Source of the DNA: Flavobacteriaceae bacterium
GTDB taxonomy: Bacteria > Bacteroidota > Bacteroidia > Flavobacteriales > Flavobacteriaceae
Direction: 5' to 3'
Assembly: GCA_947377425.1 (NCBI GenBank)
Contig: CANCFZ010000024.1
Span: 1-18,520, forward strand
Length of the DNA: 18,520 bases
The notes below the pieces were generated by a model, which was not told the origin of the DNA, did no database searches, and saw only the letters and a list, made by a program, of their open reading frames with translations. The position numbers and the translations under genes are program-made. Below, piece by piece: positions 1 through 6,803 of this stretch (within the stretch, counting starts at the first letter, position 1; every line of letters begins with the position of its first letter).

Positions 1-239
1 CAAAGATGGTATCAAAAGAGGATTGGGGCTTAAAAAAATTAGCTTACGAAATCCAAAACAAAAAAAGTGGTTTTTACCATTTGTTTGAATTCCAAGTAGC
101 TCCAGAAGTATTAATTGCTTTTGAAACTGAATTTAGACGTGACGAAAGAATTATGCGTTTCTTAACTGTAAGTTTAGATAAACACGCAATATCTTGGGCA
201 GAAAGAAGAAGAGAAAAACTTAAAGTAGCAAAAGCTTAA
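1..239 (+). CDS. rpsF: 30S ribosomal protein S6 (5' end cut off by window)
   Basis: This is the C-terminal part of ribosomal protein S6, which binds the platform of the 30S subunit next to S18. The reading frame is open to the left window edge, so the first ATG (position 6) is internal and about 35 residues of a normal S6 are missing upstream. The visible residues carry the typical S6 stretch WGLKKLAYEIQ followed by GFYHLFEF, and then FRRDERIMRFLTV, the last strand of the ferredoxin-like fold. The short basic tail ends in a TAA at 237-239. rpsR starts 2 bp downstream and rplI follows, the usual Bacteroidota ribosomal operon. Identification is secure. Confidence 0.97.
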   Translation, partial: KMVSKEDWGLKKLAYEIQNKKSGFYHLFEFQVAPEVLIAFETEFRRDERIMRFLTVSLDKHAISWAERRREKLKVAKA

Positions 240-241
240 TC

Positions 242-538
242 ATGGCAACATTACAACAATCAGCTTCAGGAAAAAAAGACGGAGATATCAGATATTTAAC
301 GCCTTTGAACATCGAAACAAACAAAACTAAAAAGTATTGTCGTTTCAAAAAATCTGGAATCAAATATATTGATTATAAAGATGGAGATTTCTTATTAAAA
401 TTCGTTAACGAGCAAGGTAAAATTTTACCACGTCGTTTAACAGGAACTTCATTGAAATTTCAAAGAAAAGTGTCAGTTGCTGTTAAAAGAGCTCGTCACT
501 TAGCTTTAATGCCATACGTGGCCGATTTATTAAAATAA
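242..538 (+). CDS. rpsR: 30S ribosomal protein S18
   Basis: Ribosomal protein S18 (98 aa) pairs with S6 on the 30S platform and contacts 16S rRNA. The N-terminal extension (MATLQQSASGKK) is longer than in E. coli, as is usual in flavobacteria. The family core is clear: DIRYLTPLNIE, then YCRFKKSGIKYIDYKD, and the C-terminal RLTGTSLKFQRKVSVAVKRAR-type basic helix. The ATG lies 2 bp after the rpsF stop, so translation is probably coupled. No Shine-Dalgarno sequence is seen, which is normal in this phylum. rplI follows after 65 bp. Confidence 0.98.
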   Translation: MATLQQSASGKKDGDIRYLTPLNIETNKTKKYCRFKKSGIKYIDYKDGDFLLKFVNEQGKILPRRLTGTSLKFQRKVSVAVKRARHLALMPYVADLLK

Positions 539-603
539 TTTAAAATCAACAGTTGTTGGTTTCTCATCAAAGGGAACCTAACTTCTATAATAAGGACAAC
601 AAC

Positions 604-1044
604 ATGGAACTTATATTAAAACAAGACGTTCAAAACGTAGGATTTAAAGATGATATTGTATCAGTTAAAGCTGGTTACGGTCGTAATTTCTTAATTCCTC
701 AAGGATTTGCTCAATTGGCTACACCTTCTGCAAAGAAAGTTTTGGCTGAAAATTTAAAACAAAAAGCTCACAAAGAAGCTAAAGTTGTTGCTGATGCTAC
801 CAAAATTGCAGATGCATTAAAAGCTTTAGAAATTAAAATTACGTCAAAAGCAGGTGGTGAAAAATTATTTGGTTCTGTAACCAATATTGATATCGCTGCA
901 GCTTTAGAAAAAGCAGGACAAACTATTGATAGAAAATTTATCACTAGTGGTGTTGTTAAAAGAACAGGAAAATACAATGCATCTGTGAGATTACACAGAG
1001 ATGTTATTGTAGACTTACCTTATGAAATTTTAGCTGAGGTTTAA
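604..1044 (+). CDS. rplI: 50S ribosomal protein L9
   Basis: Ribosomal protein L9 (146 aa) has two RNA-binding domains joined by a long helix and sits at the base of the L1 stalk. The N-terminal domain shows MELILKQDVQNVGFKDDIVSV and GYGRNFLIPQGFA. This is followed by the charged connecting helix (about residues 42-75) and a C-terminal domain with GGEKLFGSVTNIDIA. I place the start at ATG 604 because the L9 family begins with M(E/K)(L/V)ILKxDV. The frame is open further left to a TTG at 553, but those 17 residues do not resemble L9. AAGGA about 10 nt before the ATG is one of the few Shine-Dalgarno-like sequences here. A terminator follows 20 bp after the stop. Confidence 0.97.
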   Translation: MELILKQDVQNVGFKDDIVSVKAGYGRNFLIPQGFAQLATPSAKKVLAENLKQKAHKEAKVVADATKIADALKALEIKITSKAGGEKLFGSVTNIDIAAALEKAGQTIDRKFITSGVVKRTGKYNASVRLHRDVIVDLPYEILAEV

Positions 1045-1064
1045 TATCTTGCTATTATAAATAT

Positions 1065-1095
1065 AAAGTCCCGATGAAAGTCGGGATTTTTTTTT
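1065..1095 (+). terminator. Intrinsic terminator of the rpsF-rpsR-rplI operon
   Basis: The arms TCCCGA (1069-1074) and TCGGGA (1081-1086) pair around a 6-nt loop (TGAAAG). A G-T pair and three A-T pairs extend the stem outward, and a run of nine T follows (1087-1095). It lies 20 bp after the rplI stop and has the form of a standard rho-independent terminator. Confidence 0.9.
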
Positions 1096-1116
1096 ACTTT
1101 GCCACGAAGATTAAGG

Positions 1117-1241
1117 TTTTAGCTACAAAGACTCAAAGGCACGAAGGTTTTTAAAATACCATTACTTTGTAAACGAATTAATATTTAAAAAATTAAGTAT
1201 AAAAATTAAACTTTGTGCCTTTGAGTCTTTGTGGCTAAAAA
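1117..1241. repeat. Inverted pair of an interspersed-type intergenic repeat
   Basis: Two copies of a roughly 35-bp element face each other. The left arm is at about 1117-1153 and the right arm at about 1206-1241. The core CAAAGACTCAAAGGCAC (left) is exactly matched by GTGCCTTTGAGTCTTTG (right), with only a few mismatches in the flanks. Another fragment of similar wording, TTTGCCACGAAG, lies at 1098-1109. From memory, elements reading 'CTTTGTGCCTTTG.GTCTTTGTGGC' are widespread between genes in flavobacteria. As RNA the pair could form one long stem with a loop of about 50 nt. The loop contains TTACTTTG at 1162-1169, one mismatch from a TAnnTTTG promoter box. Confidence 0.75.
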
Positions 1242-1252
1242 TATAAATAATT

Positions 1253-1726
1253 ATGAAATACAAAAGACTAACTAAAGAACAATTTGAAGCATTACATCAA
1301 GAATTTGCAACATTCTTAGCTTCACAATCCATTGATAAAAAGGAATGGGACGAAATAAAAACAAATAAACCAGAAGTTGCAGAACAAGAATTAGATGTTT
1401 TTTCGGATTTAATATGGGAAGGTGTTTTAACAAATGCACAATTTTTAGAACATTTTTCTAAAAATCATATTTTCTTATTTCATTGTCAAAAAGAATTTAT
1501 TCAATCGATGGTTTTAAAATCATTAGTTTTGGAAGTCGATTTTATGGCTAAAGAAGGCTTGCAATGGTTAACAAATAATATTTTTACAGATACAGTTGAG
1601 ATTCATGTTGGCAAAAAGGATTATGATAAAGAGCGAAATGAAGCAATATTTGATTTGATTACTCAAGGAACAATTCTTAGTGACGGTCAACTTTATCTTC
1701 AAATTAACACTATAATGCAAGCATAA
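1253..1726 (+). CDS. DUF6495 family protein, function unknown
   Basis: This is a 157-aa soluble, acidic protein with no signal peptide or membrane segment. I recognise the N-terminus (MKYKRLTKEQFEALHQEFATFLA, then IDKKEWDEIK and LDVFSDLIWEGVL) as the DUF6495 family, found in Flavobacteriia and relatives. No activity is known to me and no catalytic motif is visible. The central part (WEGVLTNAQFLEHFS to FHCQKEFIQSMVLK) looks helical with a lone Cys. The C-terminal part (ITQGTILSDGQLYLQIN) is probably strand-rich. It stands alone between the rplI terminator and the hairpin before ligA, so it is probably transcribed as a single gene, although no clear promoter was found upstream. Confidence 0.75.
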   Translation: MKYKRLTKEQFEALHQEFATFLASQSIDKKEWDEIKTNKPEVAEQELDVFSDLIWEGVLTNAQFLEHFSKNHIFLFHCQKEFIQSMVLKSLVLEVDFMAKEGLQWLTNNIFTDTVEIHVGKKDYDKERNEAIFDLITQGTILSDGQLYLQINTIMQA

Positions 1727-1743
1727 CTTTTTAAATACAAAAT

Positions 1744-1794
1744 AATTGGCTATTTTAGTACACAAAATACTATAATAGCCAATTTCTTTTTTTT
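1744..1794 (+). terminator. Long hairpin with T-tract directly abutting the ligA start codon
   Basis: An 11-bp perfect stem, AATTGGCTATT (1744-1754) with AATAGCCAATT (1774-1784), continues after a single T-T mismatch into five more pairs, TAGTA (1756-1760) with TACTA (1768-1772). The loop is 7 nt (CACAAAA). A T-rich tract, TTTCTTTTTTTT, covers 1783-1794. By form this is a rho-independent terminator for the DUF6495 gene. The unusual point is that the T-tract ends at the base before the ligA ATG (1795), so the same structure is also the ligA leader and could attenuate or occlude its expression. Confidence 0.8.
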
Positions 1795-3792
1795 ATGGAT
1801 ATTCATAAAACAATTCAGGATTTACGTGAAGAACTTAACGCTCACAATCACAACTACTATGTGCTTGATAAACCTATAATTTCTGATTTTGAATTTGATC
1901 AAAAGTTAAAACAACTTGAAGATTTAGAAACAAAACATCCAGAATATTTTGATGAAAATTCTCCCACAAAGCGTGTTGGAGGAACTATTACTAAAAATTT
2001 TCAAACTTTTGTTCATGAAAATAGAATGTATTCGTTGGATAATTCCTATTCTAAAGAAGATTTGCAAGACTGGGAAATCAAAATTCAAAAGGTTTTAGGA
2101 AATGTTGATTTGCAATATACTTGTGAATTAAAATATGACGGTGCATCAATTTCTATAACTTATGAAAACGGAAAATTAAGTAAAGCAGTAACTCGTGGAG
2201 ATGGATTTCAAGGTGATGATGTAACCAATAATATTAAAACTATTAAATCAATTCCATTACAATTGAGAGGAAATTTTCCGCCTAAATTTGATATTCGTGG
2301 AGAAATCATTCTTCCATTTGAAGGTTTTGAAAAAATGAACCAGGAATTGATTGATATTGGTGAGTTGCCTTATTCAAATCCAAGAAATACAGCATCTGGA
2401 AGCTTGAAGTTACAAGATAGTGCAGAAGTTGCCAAGCGTCCATTAGATTGTTTGTTATATTTTATCATTGGCAATAATTTGCCTTTCTCAACTCAATTTG
2501 AAGGTTTAGAAACCGCTAGAAATTGGGGTTTTAAAGTTCCTACACAATCAAAATTGGCTAATAATTTGGATGATGTTTTTGAGTTTATCAATTATTGGGA
2601 TGTTCATAGACACAATTTGCCATATGAAACTGATGGTGTCGTTATAAAAGTTAACGATTTCAATCACCAAAATGAATTAGGTTATACAGCAAAATCTCCT
2701 CGATGGGCAATTGCTTATAAATTTAAATCAGAACAAGTTACCACAACTTTAAACTCTATTTCCTATCAAGTTGGTCGAACAGGAGCGATAACTCCGGTTG
2801 CTAATTTAGAACCTGTACAACTCGCTGGAACTATAGTGAAACGTGCTTCATTACACAATGCCGATCAAATTGGGAAATTAGACATTAGAATTGGCGACGA
2901 AGTTTTTGTTGAAAAAGGAGGTGAAATTATCCCGAAGATTATTGGTGTTGCCAAAAGAGGAAATCAAGTTGAACCAACAAAATATATTACTCATTGTCCC
3001 GAATGTAATACGGAATTAATAAGAAAAGAAGGTGAAGCCAATCATTTTTGTCCAAATTTCTATGGTTGTCCACCACAAATTATAGGTAGAATTCAGCATT
3101 ACATTTCTCGAAAAGCAATGGATATTGAAGGTTTAGGTGGAGAAACGGTTGCTTTGTTGTTCCATAATAATTTAGTAAAAGATTATTCTGATTTATATGA
3201 ATTAACTATTGAACAAGTAATTCCATTGGAGCGAATGGCTAAAAAAAGTGCTGAAAATTTGGTAAATGGGATTGAAAAATCTAAAGAAATTCCGTTTGAA
3301 CGTGTATTATTTGCACTAGGAATTCGATATGTAGGAGAAACCGTAGCAAAGAAATTAGCCAAACATTATAAAAATATAGATGCATTAAGCCAAGCATCAT
3401 TAATGGATTTAATTTTAGTTGATGAAATTGGAGAACGAATTGCGCAAAGTGTAATTGAATTCTTTGAAAATCAAAATAATAGTACTATCATTGAACGATT
3501 AAAACAATTTGGAGTTCAATTTAAAATTATTGAAAAATTTAATCCAAATGCTACTGATAAACTTTTGGGTAAAACTTTTGTAGTATCCGGAGTTTTTGAA
3601 ATATTCTCTCGTGACGATTTAAAAAAATCTATTGAAGATAACGGAGGTAAAGTAGGAAGCTCGATTTCTTCTAAAACTGATTATGTAATTGCTGGGGATA
3701 ATATGGGACCAGCCAAACTGGAAAAAGCCAATCAATTAGGAATTGCAATTATTTCTGAAAATGATTTTATAAAAATGATTAATGAAAACTAG
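1795..3792 (+). CDS. ligA: NAD-dependent DNA ligase LigA
   Basis: LigA seals nicks during replication and repair using NAD+ as adenylate donor. The 665 aa are full length. The N-terminal Ia domain carries the NMN-binding YYVLD at residues 21-25. The adenylation domain has the catalytic lysine in ELKYDGAS (K113) and TRGDGFQGDDVTNNIKTI (133-150). The OB fold covers about 315-395. The four-cysteine zinc finger begins CPEC at 401-404 and ends FCPNFYGC. Helix-hairpin-helix repeats cover about 430-580, and a BRCT domain begins near 590 (GKTFVVSGVFEIFSRDDL). The start is fixed by the family pattern and lies directly behind a hairpin and T-tract. The last 11 bp overlap the next gene. Confidence 0.98.
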   Translation: MDIHKTIQDLREELNAHNHNYYVLDKPIISDFEFDQKLKQLEDLETKHPEYFDENSPTKRVGGTITKNFQTFVHENRMYSLDNSYSKEDLQDWEIKIQKVLGNVDLQYTCELKYDGASISITYENGKLSKAVTRGDGFQGDDVTNNIKTIKSIPLQLRGNFPPKFDIRGEIILPFEGFEKMNQELIDIGELPYSNPRNTASGSLKLQDSAEVAKRPLDCLLYFIIGNNLPFSTQFEGLETARNWGFKVPTQSKLANNLDDVFEFINYWDVHRHNLPYETDGVVIKVNDFNHQNELGYTAKSPRWAIAYKFKSEQVTTTLNSISYQVGRTGAITPVANLEPVQLAGTIVKRASLHNADQIGKLDIRIGDEVFVEKGGEIIPKIIGVAKRGNQVEPTKYITHCPECNTELIRKEGEANHFCPNFYGCPPQIIGRIQHYISRKAMDIEGLGGETVALLFHNNLVKDYSDLYELTIEQVIPLERMAKKSAENLVNGIEKSKEIPFERVLFALGIRYVGETVAKKLAKHYKNIDALSQASLMDLILVDEIGERIAQSVIEFFENQNNSTIIERLKQFGVQFKIIEKFNPNATDKLLGKTFVVSGVFEIFSRDDLKKSIEDNGGKVGSSISSKTDYVIAGDNMGPAKLEKANQLGIAIISENDFIKMINEN

Positions 3793-4465
3793 TAAAGTTG
3801 CCCTCATAACCTATTTTGGTTGTTGCTTTTTAGCAATAATTGCTGATATTTTTAGACTTGAGGGTTTGAGATTATTCACTATTCCATTAATTATTCCTGC
3901 ATTGTTTTTCTACTATTATGCAGAAACAAAGAAAATAAGTATTCCAATGTGTTTATTTCTATTGTCTAATTTTATAGGTGAGGCACTAGGATTAATGAAT
4001 TTTGAAAATGAATTATATTACATAATCCCACCTTTTTTTATTAGTAATTTAATGATTGTGATTATTATGATTAAAAACATTGAAAAATTCAAATTTAATT
4101 TCTTTAATGTTATTTCATTAACAATTATTGGATTGTTCCTAACCTACATATTATCTATGTTTTTGGAATTATTTTCAATTGAAGAAGGAAGTATTCAACT
4201 TCAAGTTGCTGTTTTTGGAGTTCTACTCATTATTTTGGCACTTTTAGCAAGTTATAATATCATTTGGAAAATTAATATCTCAAATTTATTTTTGATGATG
4301 TGTGCAAGTTGCGTCTTAATTTCAGATGTTTTTTATCTTATTTTTAATTTTCAAAACCAATTATTAGTTTTAGATTCTATACATTTTGCATGTCAACTAT
4401 TTTCTTATTTGTTCTTTATAAAATACGTTCTTTTAAGAGAAAATAAAGTAATGAATATAGAGTAA
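3782..4465 (+). CDS. YhhN/TMEM86-like multi-pass membrane protein, copy 1
   Basis: This 227-aa inner-membrane protein has about seven or eight hydrophobic segments over its whole length. I assign it tentatively to the YhhN (lysoplasmalogenase, TMEM86) family. The assignment rests on overall layout: an early segment followed by a TIPLIIPALFFYYYA 'KPL-P'-type region, a central LLSNFIGEALGL, and a late LISDVFYLIFNF followed by a Q-containing last helix (HFACQLFSYLFFIKY). In the family the central motif is normally GD and the late one SD. Here the first reads GE (E67) and the second is kept (D182). ATG 3782 overlaps the ligA end by 11 bp, so translation is probably coupled. It is the most divergent of three tandem copies and perhaps the one most likely to remain enzymatic. 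Confidence 0.6.
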   Translation: MKTSKVALITYFGCCFLAIIADIFRLEGLRLFTIPLIIPALFFYYYAETKKISIPMCLFLLSNFIGEALGLMNFENELYYIIPPFFISNLMIVIIMIKNIEKFKFNFFNVISLTIIGLFLTYILSMFLELFSIEEGSIQLQVAVFGVLLIILALLASYNIIWKINISNLFLMMCASCVLISDVFYLIFNFQNQLLVLDSIHFACQLFSYLFFIKYVLLRENKVMNIE

Positions 4466-4467
4466 AT

Positions 4468-5172
4468 ATGTTAAATAAATTAGTTGAAATAGTAAATCTA
4501 AAATCTAAAAAAAGCCATTTTTTTTTAATAATTACTTTTTTTATTTTTTCATTTATTGAAATCTACGCAGAGTTCATAAATGACATTAGATTGCAATGGG
4601 TATCAAAACCTTTTCTTATACCAATTTTAATTATAATATATAGTATTGCGGCAAAAAAAGCATCTTATTTGTATGTAATTGCATTGTTGTTTAATTGGTT
4701 TGCTAATTTGCTTTTTATATCAAGCAATGTAAAACTTACATTGTTAGCATCTATTTCATTTTTAATTTATCGAATCTTAATTATTATTAAAATTTTTAAA
4801 GATGAAAAATCTCTTGGCTTTATCCCTGTCATTATAGGCTCAATTCCGTTTTTATTTTTATTTTTAAGTTTGATAAACATTGTTTACGATAATATTAATG
4901 GAGGAGGCTTTTATTTGATTATTTTCCAAACAATTTTAATGACAATATTAGGTGGTTTCTCTTTAGGAAATTATGTTATTAAAAACGACGTCTTTAGTAA
5001 ACTTTTATTGATGAGTTCTCTTTTTTTTGGGATAAATTTTGTTGTTTTAGGAATTAAATTTTATTTTTTCAATTATGAATTTTTAAAGCCATTTTCAATG
5101 ATATTCTTTATTTTAGGGCATTACATTTTTAACTACTTAATGATTTTAAAAGGAAAAAAATTAAATTTTTAA
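4468..5172 (+). CDS. YhhN/TMEM86-like multi-pass membrane protein, copy 2
   Basis: This 234-aa integral membrane protein starts 2 bp after the previous stop. It is clearly related to the next gene. Shared words in order are AE near residue 35, VSKP (45-48), NLLFI (80-84), ISF.I.RI (96-103), GSIPF (124-128), YLI.F (149-153), LGG.....NYV (161-170) and a K/R-P-(F/L)-(S/A)-M motif near 208-211. The SKP followed by IPILIIIY matches the 'KPL' region of YhhN proteins. The two conserved acidic positions appear to be Asn (N80 in FNWFANLLFI, N190 in FFGINFVV). If the alignment holds, the lysoplasmalogenase reaction would be lost. Substrate and role are unknown. Confidence 0.55.
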   Translation: MLNKLVEIVNLKSKKSHFFLIITFFIFSFIEIYAEFINDIRLQWVSKPFLIPILIIIYSIAAKKASYLYVIALLFNWFANLLFISSNVKLTLLASISFLIYRILIIIKIFKDEKSLGFIPVIIGSIPFLFLFLSLINIVYDNINGGGFYLIIFQTILMTILGGFSLGNYVIKNDVFSKLLLMSSLFFGINFVVLGIKFYFFNYEFLKPFSMIFFILGHYIFNYLMILKGKKLNF

Positions 5173-5215
5173 CGAAGTGTAGTCTATTTTAATGATTTTT
5201 GTTTATTTTTATTGA

Positions 5216-5902
5216 ATGGAAATGATCAATAAAAAAAGCATTGTTAGATTGTTTGTTATAATTTATTTTATTAATGCACTAATTGAAGTTGTTGCAGAAT
5301 CCATTCCATGCAAACCAATTATATATGTTTCAAAGCCATTAATACCTTTTTTGTTGATGGTTTTATTTTTTTATAATTCTACTAAAAAAGATTTGATGTT
5401 TTTTTTGGTGATGTCTTTTTCCTTAATTACAAATTTATTGTTTATTCCGAATAGTCAAGAATCACTTTTTTATGGGGTTATAAGTTTCACCATACACAGA
5501 ATATTTTTATTAATTCTGATTTTTAAAATAGTTAAAACTAAAGATTTTGTACCTTTTATATTGGCAACAATACCTTTAGGATTCATCTTTTTCTACCTAT
5601 TTGCAGCGTCTGATGTTCCTGAAAACTCTTATTATTTAATTGTCTTCCATAACTTTATGGCAGCTATTTTGGGAGGAATAGCAATTTCAAATTATGTAAT
5701 GAGTGATACAAAACAAAATTCATTATTGCTAATAAGTGTGTTGTTATTTCTCGGTTTACAATTGGTTATATATATAGAAAAATATTATTTAGTTGATTCT
5801 CATTCTATACTTTTGCGCCCTTTAGCTATGACATTAAATATCTTAGCTTTTTATACCTTTTATGAATTTGTAATTTCTTCCGAAAAGTTAGACAATGATT
5901 GA
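5216..5902 (+). CDS. YhhN/TMEM86-like multi-pass membrane protein, copy 3
   Basis: This 228-aa protein has about eight hydrophobic segments and is a paralogue of copy 2 along its full length: VAES at 26-29, YVSKPLIPFLL, ITNLLFI (71-77), ISFTIHRIFLLILIFK, LATIPLGFIF, YYLIVFHNFMAAILGG and LLRPLAM. The positions expected to be acidic in YhhN enzymes read N73 and Q182. The start could be ATG 5216 or ATG 5222. I chose the first because nothing favours the shorter form. The gap to copy 2 is 43 bp with no convincing promoter. The 3' end overlaps the convergent metallophosphatase gene by 15 bp, leaving no room for a terminator between them. Confidence 0.55.
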   Translation: MEMINKKSIVRLFVIIYFINALIEVVAESIPCKPIIYVSKPLIPFLLMVLFFYNSTKKDLMFFLVMSFSLITNLLFIPNSQESLFYGVISFTIHRIFLLILIFKIVKTKDFVPFILATIPLGFIFFYLFAASDVPENSYYLIVFHNFMAAILGGIAISNYVMSDTKQNSLLLISVLLFLGLQLVIYIEKYYLVDSHSILLRPLAMTLNILAFYTFYEFVISSEKLDND

Positions 5903-6799
5903 TTTTCCTTTGCTAGCTATTTGTTTGTCAGATGTTAAATAAAAATCTATTCTTCCTAAATTCAAACCATAACAACCAACTTGATTGATTAGAACATCTT
6001 TTCCTTCAAGGTTTTTTTCAATTACAGGTTTATCAAGAAAAGTATGCGTGTGTCCACCAATTATCAAATCAATATCTTTTGTTTTTTTAGCCAAAATTAA
6101 ATCACAAACTTTATTCGGATCTTCTTTGTAGCTATAGCCAATGTGCGATAAACAAATCACAATGTCGCATTTTTGTTCGTGTTTCAGAATTCTAGCCATA
6201 TCCGTTGCCGATTCTATTGGGTCGTTGTAAATGGTTTCCTTGCAATTTTTCTTATCAACTAAGCCTTGTAATTCAACACCAAGTCCAAAAACTCCAATTT
6301 TCACACCATCAATATATGTGATTTTGTAAGGTTTAACATGTCCGTCTAAAACGGTATTCTTGAATCCATAATTAGAAACAAAATCGAAATTTGCATTGGG
6401 CATTTGCGCTAACAATCCTTCAATTCCGTTGTCAAAATCGTGATTTCCGATGGTTACAATTTCATAACCCATCATATTCATTAATTTGAATTCCAGTTCT
6501 CCACCATAATAATTAAAATACGGAGTTCCTTGAAAAATATCACCTGCATCAAGCAAAAGCACATTTGGATTTTCTTTGCGAATAGTTTCAATTATAGCTG
6601 CACGTCGAGCAACGCCACCCATATTTGGATTTTTAGGATGATTGGGCGGAAATGGATCAATATAACTATGAACATCGTTAGTATGAAGAATCGTAATGTG
6701 TTTTACATCTTCATTTTTAAAACTACTTAATGATAATCCTGTAAGTGTTAATAGTGCCGAACTAGCAGCCGTATTTTTGATAAATTCTCTTCTTTTCAT
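5888..6799 (-). CDS. 5'-nucleotidase-type metallophosphatase domain protein with RR signal
   Basis: This 303-aa exported phosphoesterase corresponds to the catalytic N-terminal domain of UshA-type 5'-nucleotidases. It carries the full calcineurin-like metal set: HTNDVHS (D42, H44), LDAGDIFQG (D87), GNHDFDNG (N119, H120), LSHIG (H219) and GGHTH (H250, H252). The N-terminus is MKRREFIKN followed by a hydrophobic stretch to about residue 25. This twin-arginine-like pattern suggests Tat export, though Sec is possible. It stops after the catalytic domain. The nucleotide-binding C-terminal domain is supplied by the gene 4 bp upstream, so the two products probably act together on extracytoplasmic nucleotides. 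The 3' end overlaps the convergent membrane-protein gene by 15 bp. Confidence 0.88.
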   Translation of the reverse strand: MKRREFIKNTAASSALLTLTGLSLSSFKNEDVKHITILHTNDVHSYIDPFPPNHPKNPNMGGVARRAAIIETIRKENPNVLLLDAGDIFQGTPYFNYYGGELEFKLMNMMGYEIVTIGNHDFDNGIEGLLAQMPNANFDFVSNYGFKNTVLDGHVKPYKITYIDGVKIGVFGLGVELQGLVDKKNCKETIYNDPIESATDMARILKHEQKCDIVICLSHIGYSYKEDPNKVCDLILAKKTKDIDLIIGGHTHTFLDKPVIEKNLEGKDVLINQVGCYGLNLGRIDFYLTSDKQIASKGKSIIV

Positions 6800-6803
6800 G
6801 CTG

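Noticed and set aside
553..603. Upstream TTG start for rplI giving 17 extra residues
   Set aside because: The extra residues do not resemble L9, and ATG 604 gives the exact family N-terminus with an AAGGA sequence at a suitable distance.
768..977. Antisense open frame inside rplI
   Set aside because: It lies wholly within a conserved ribosomal-protein gene, lacks family features, and is explained by the biased codon use of the sense strand.
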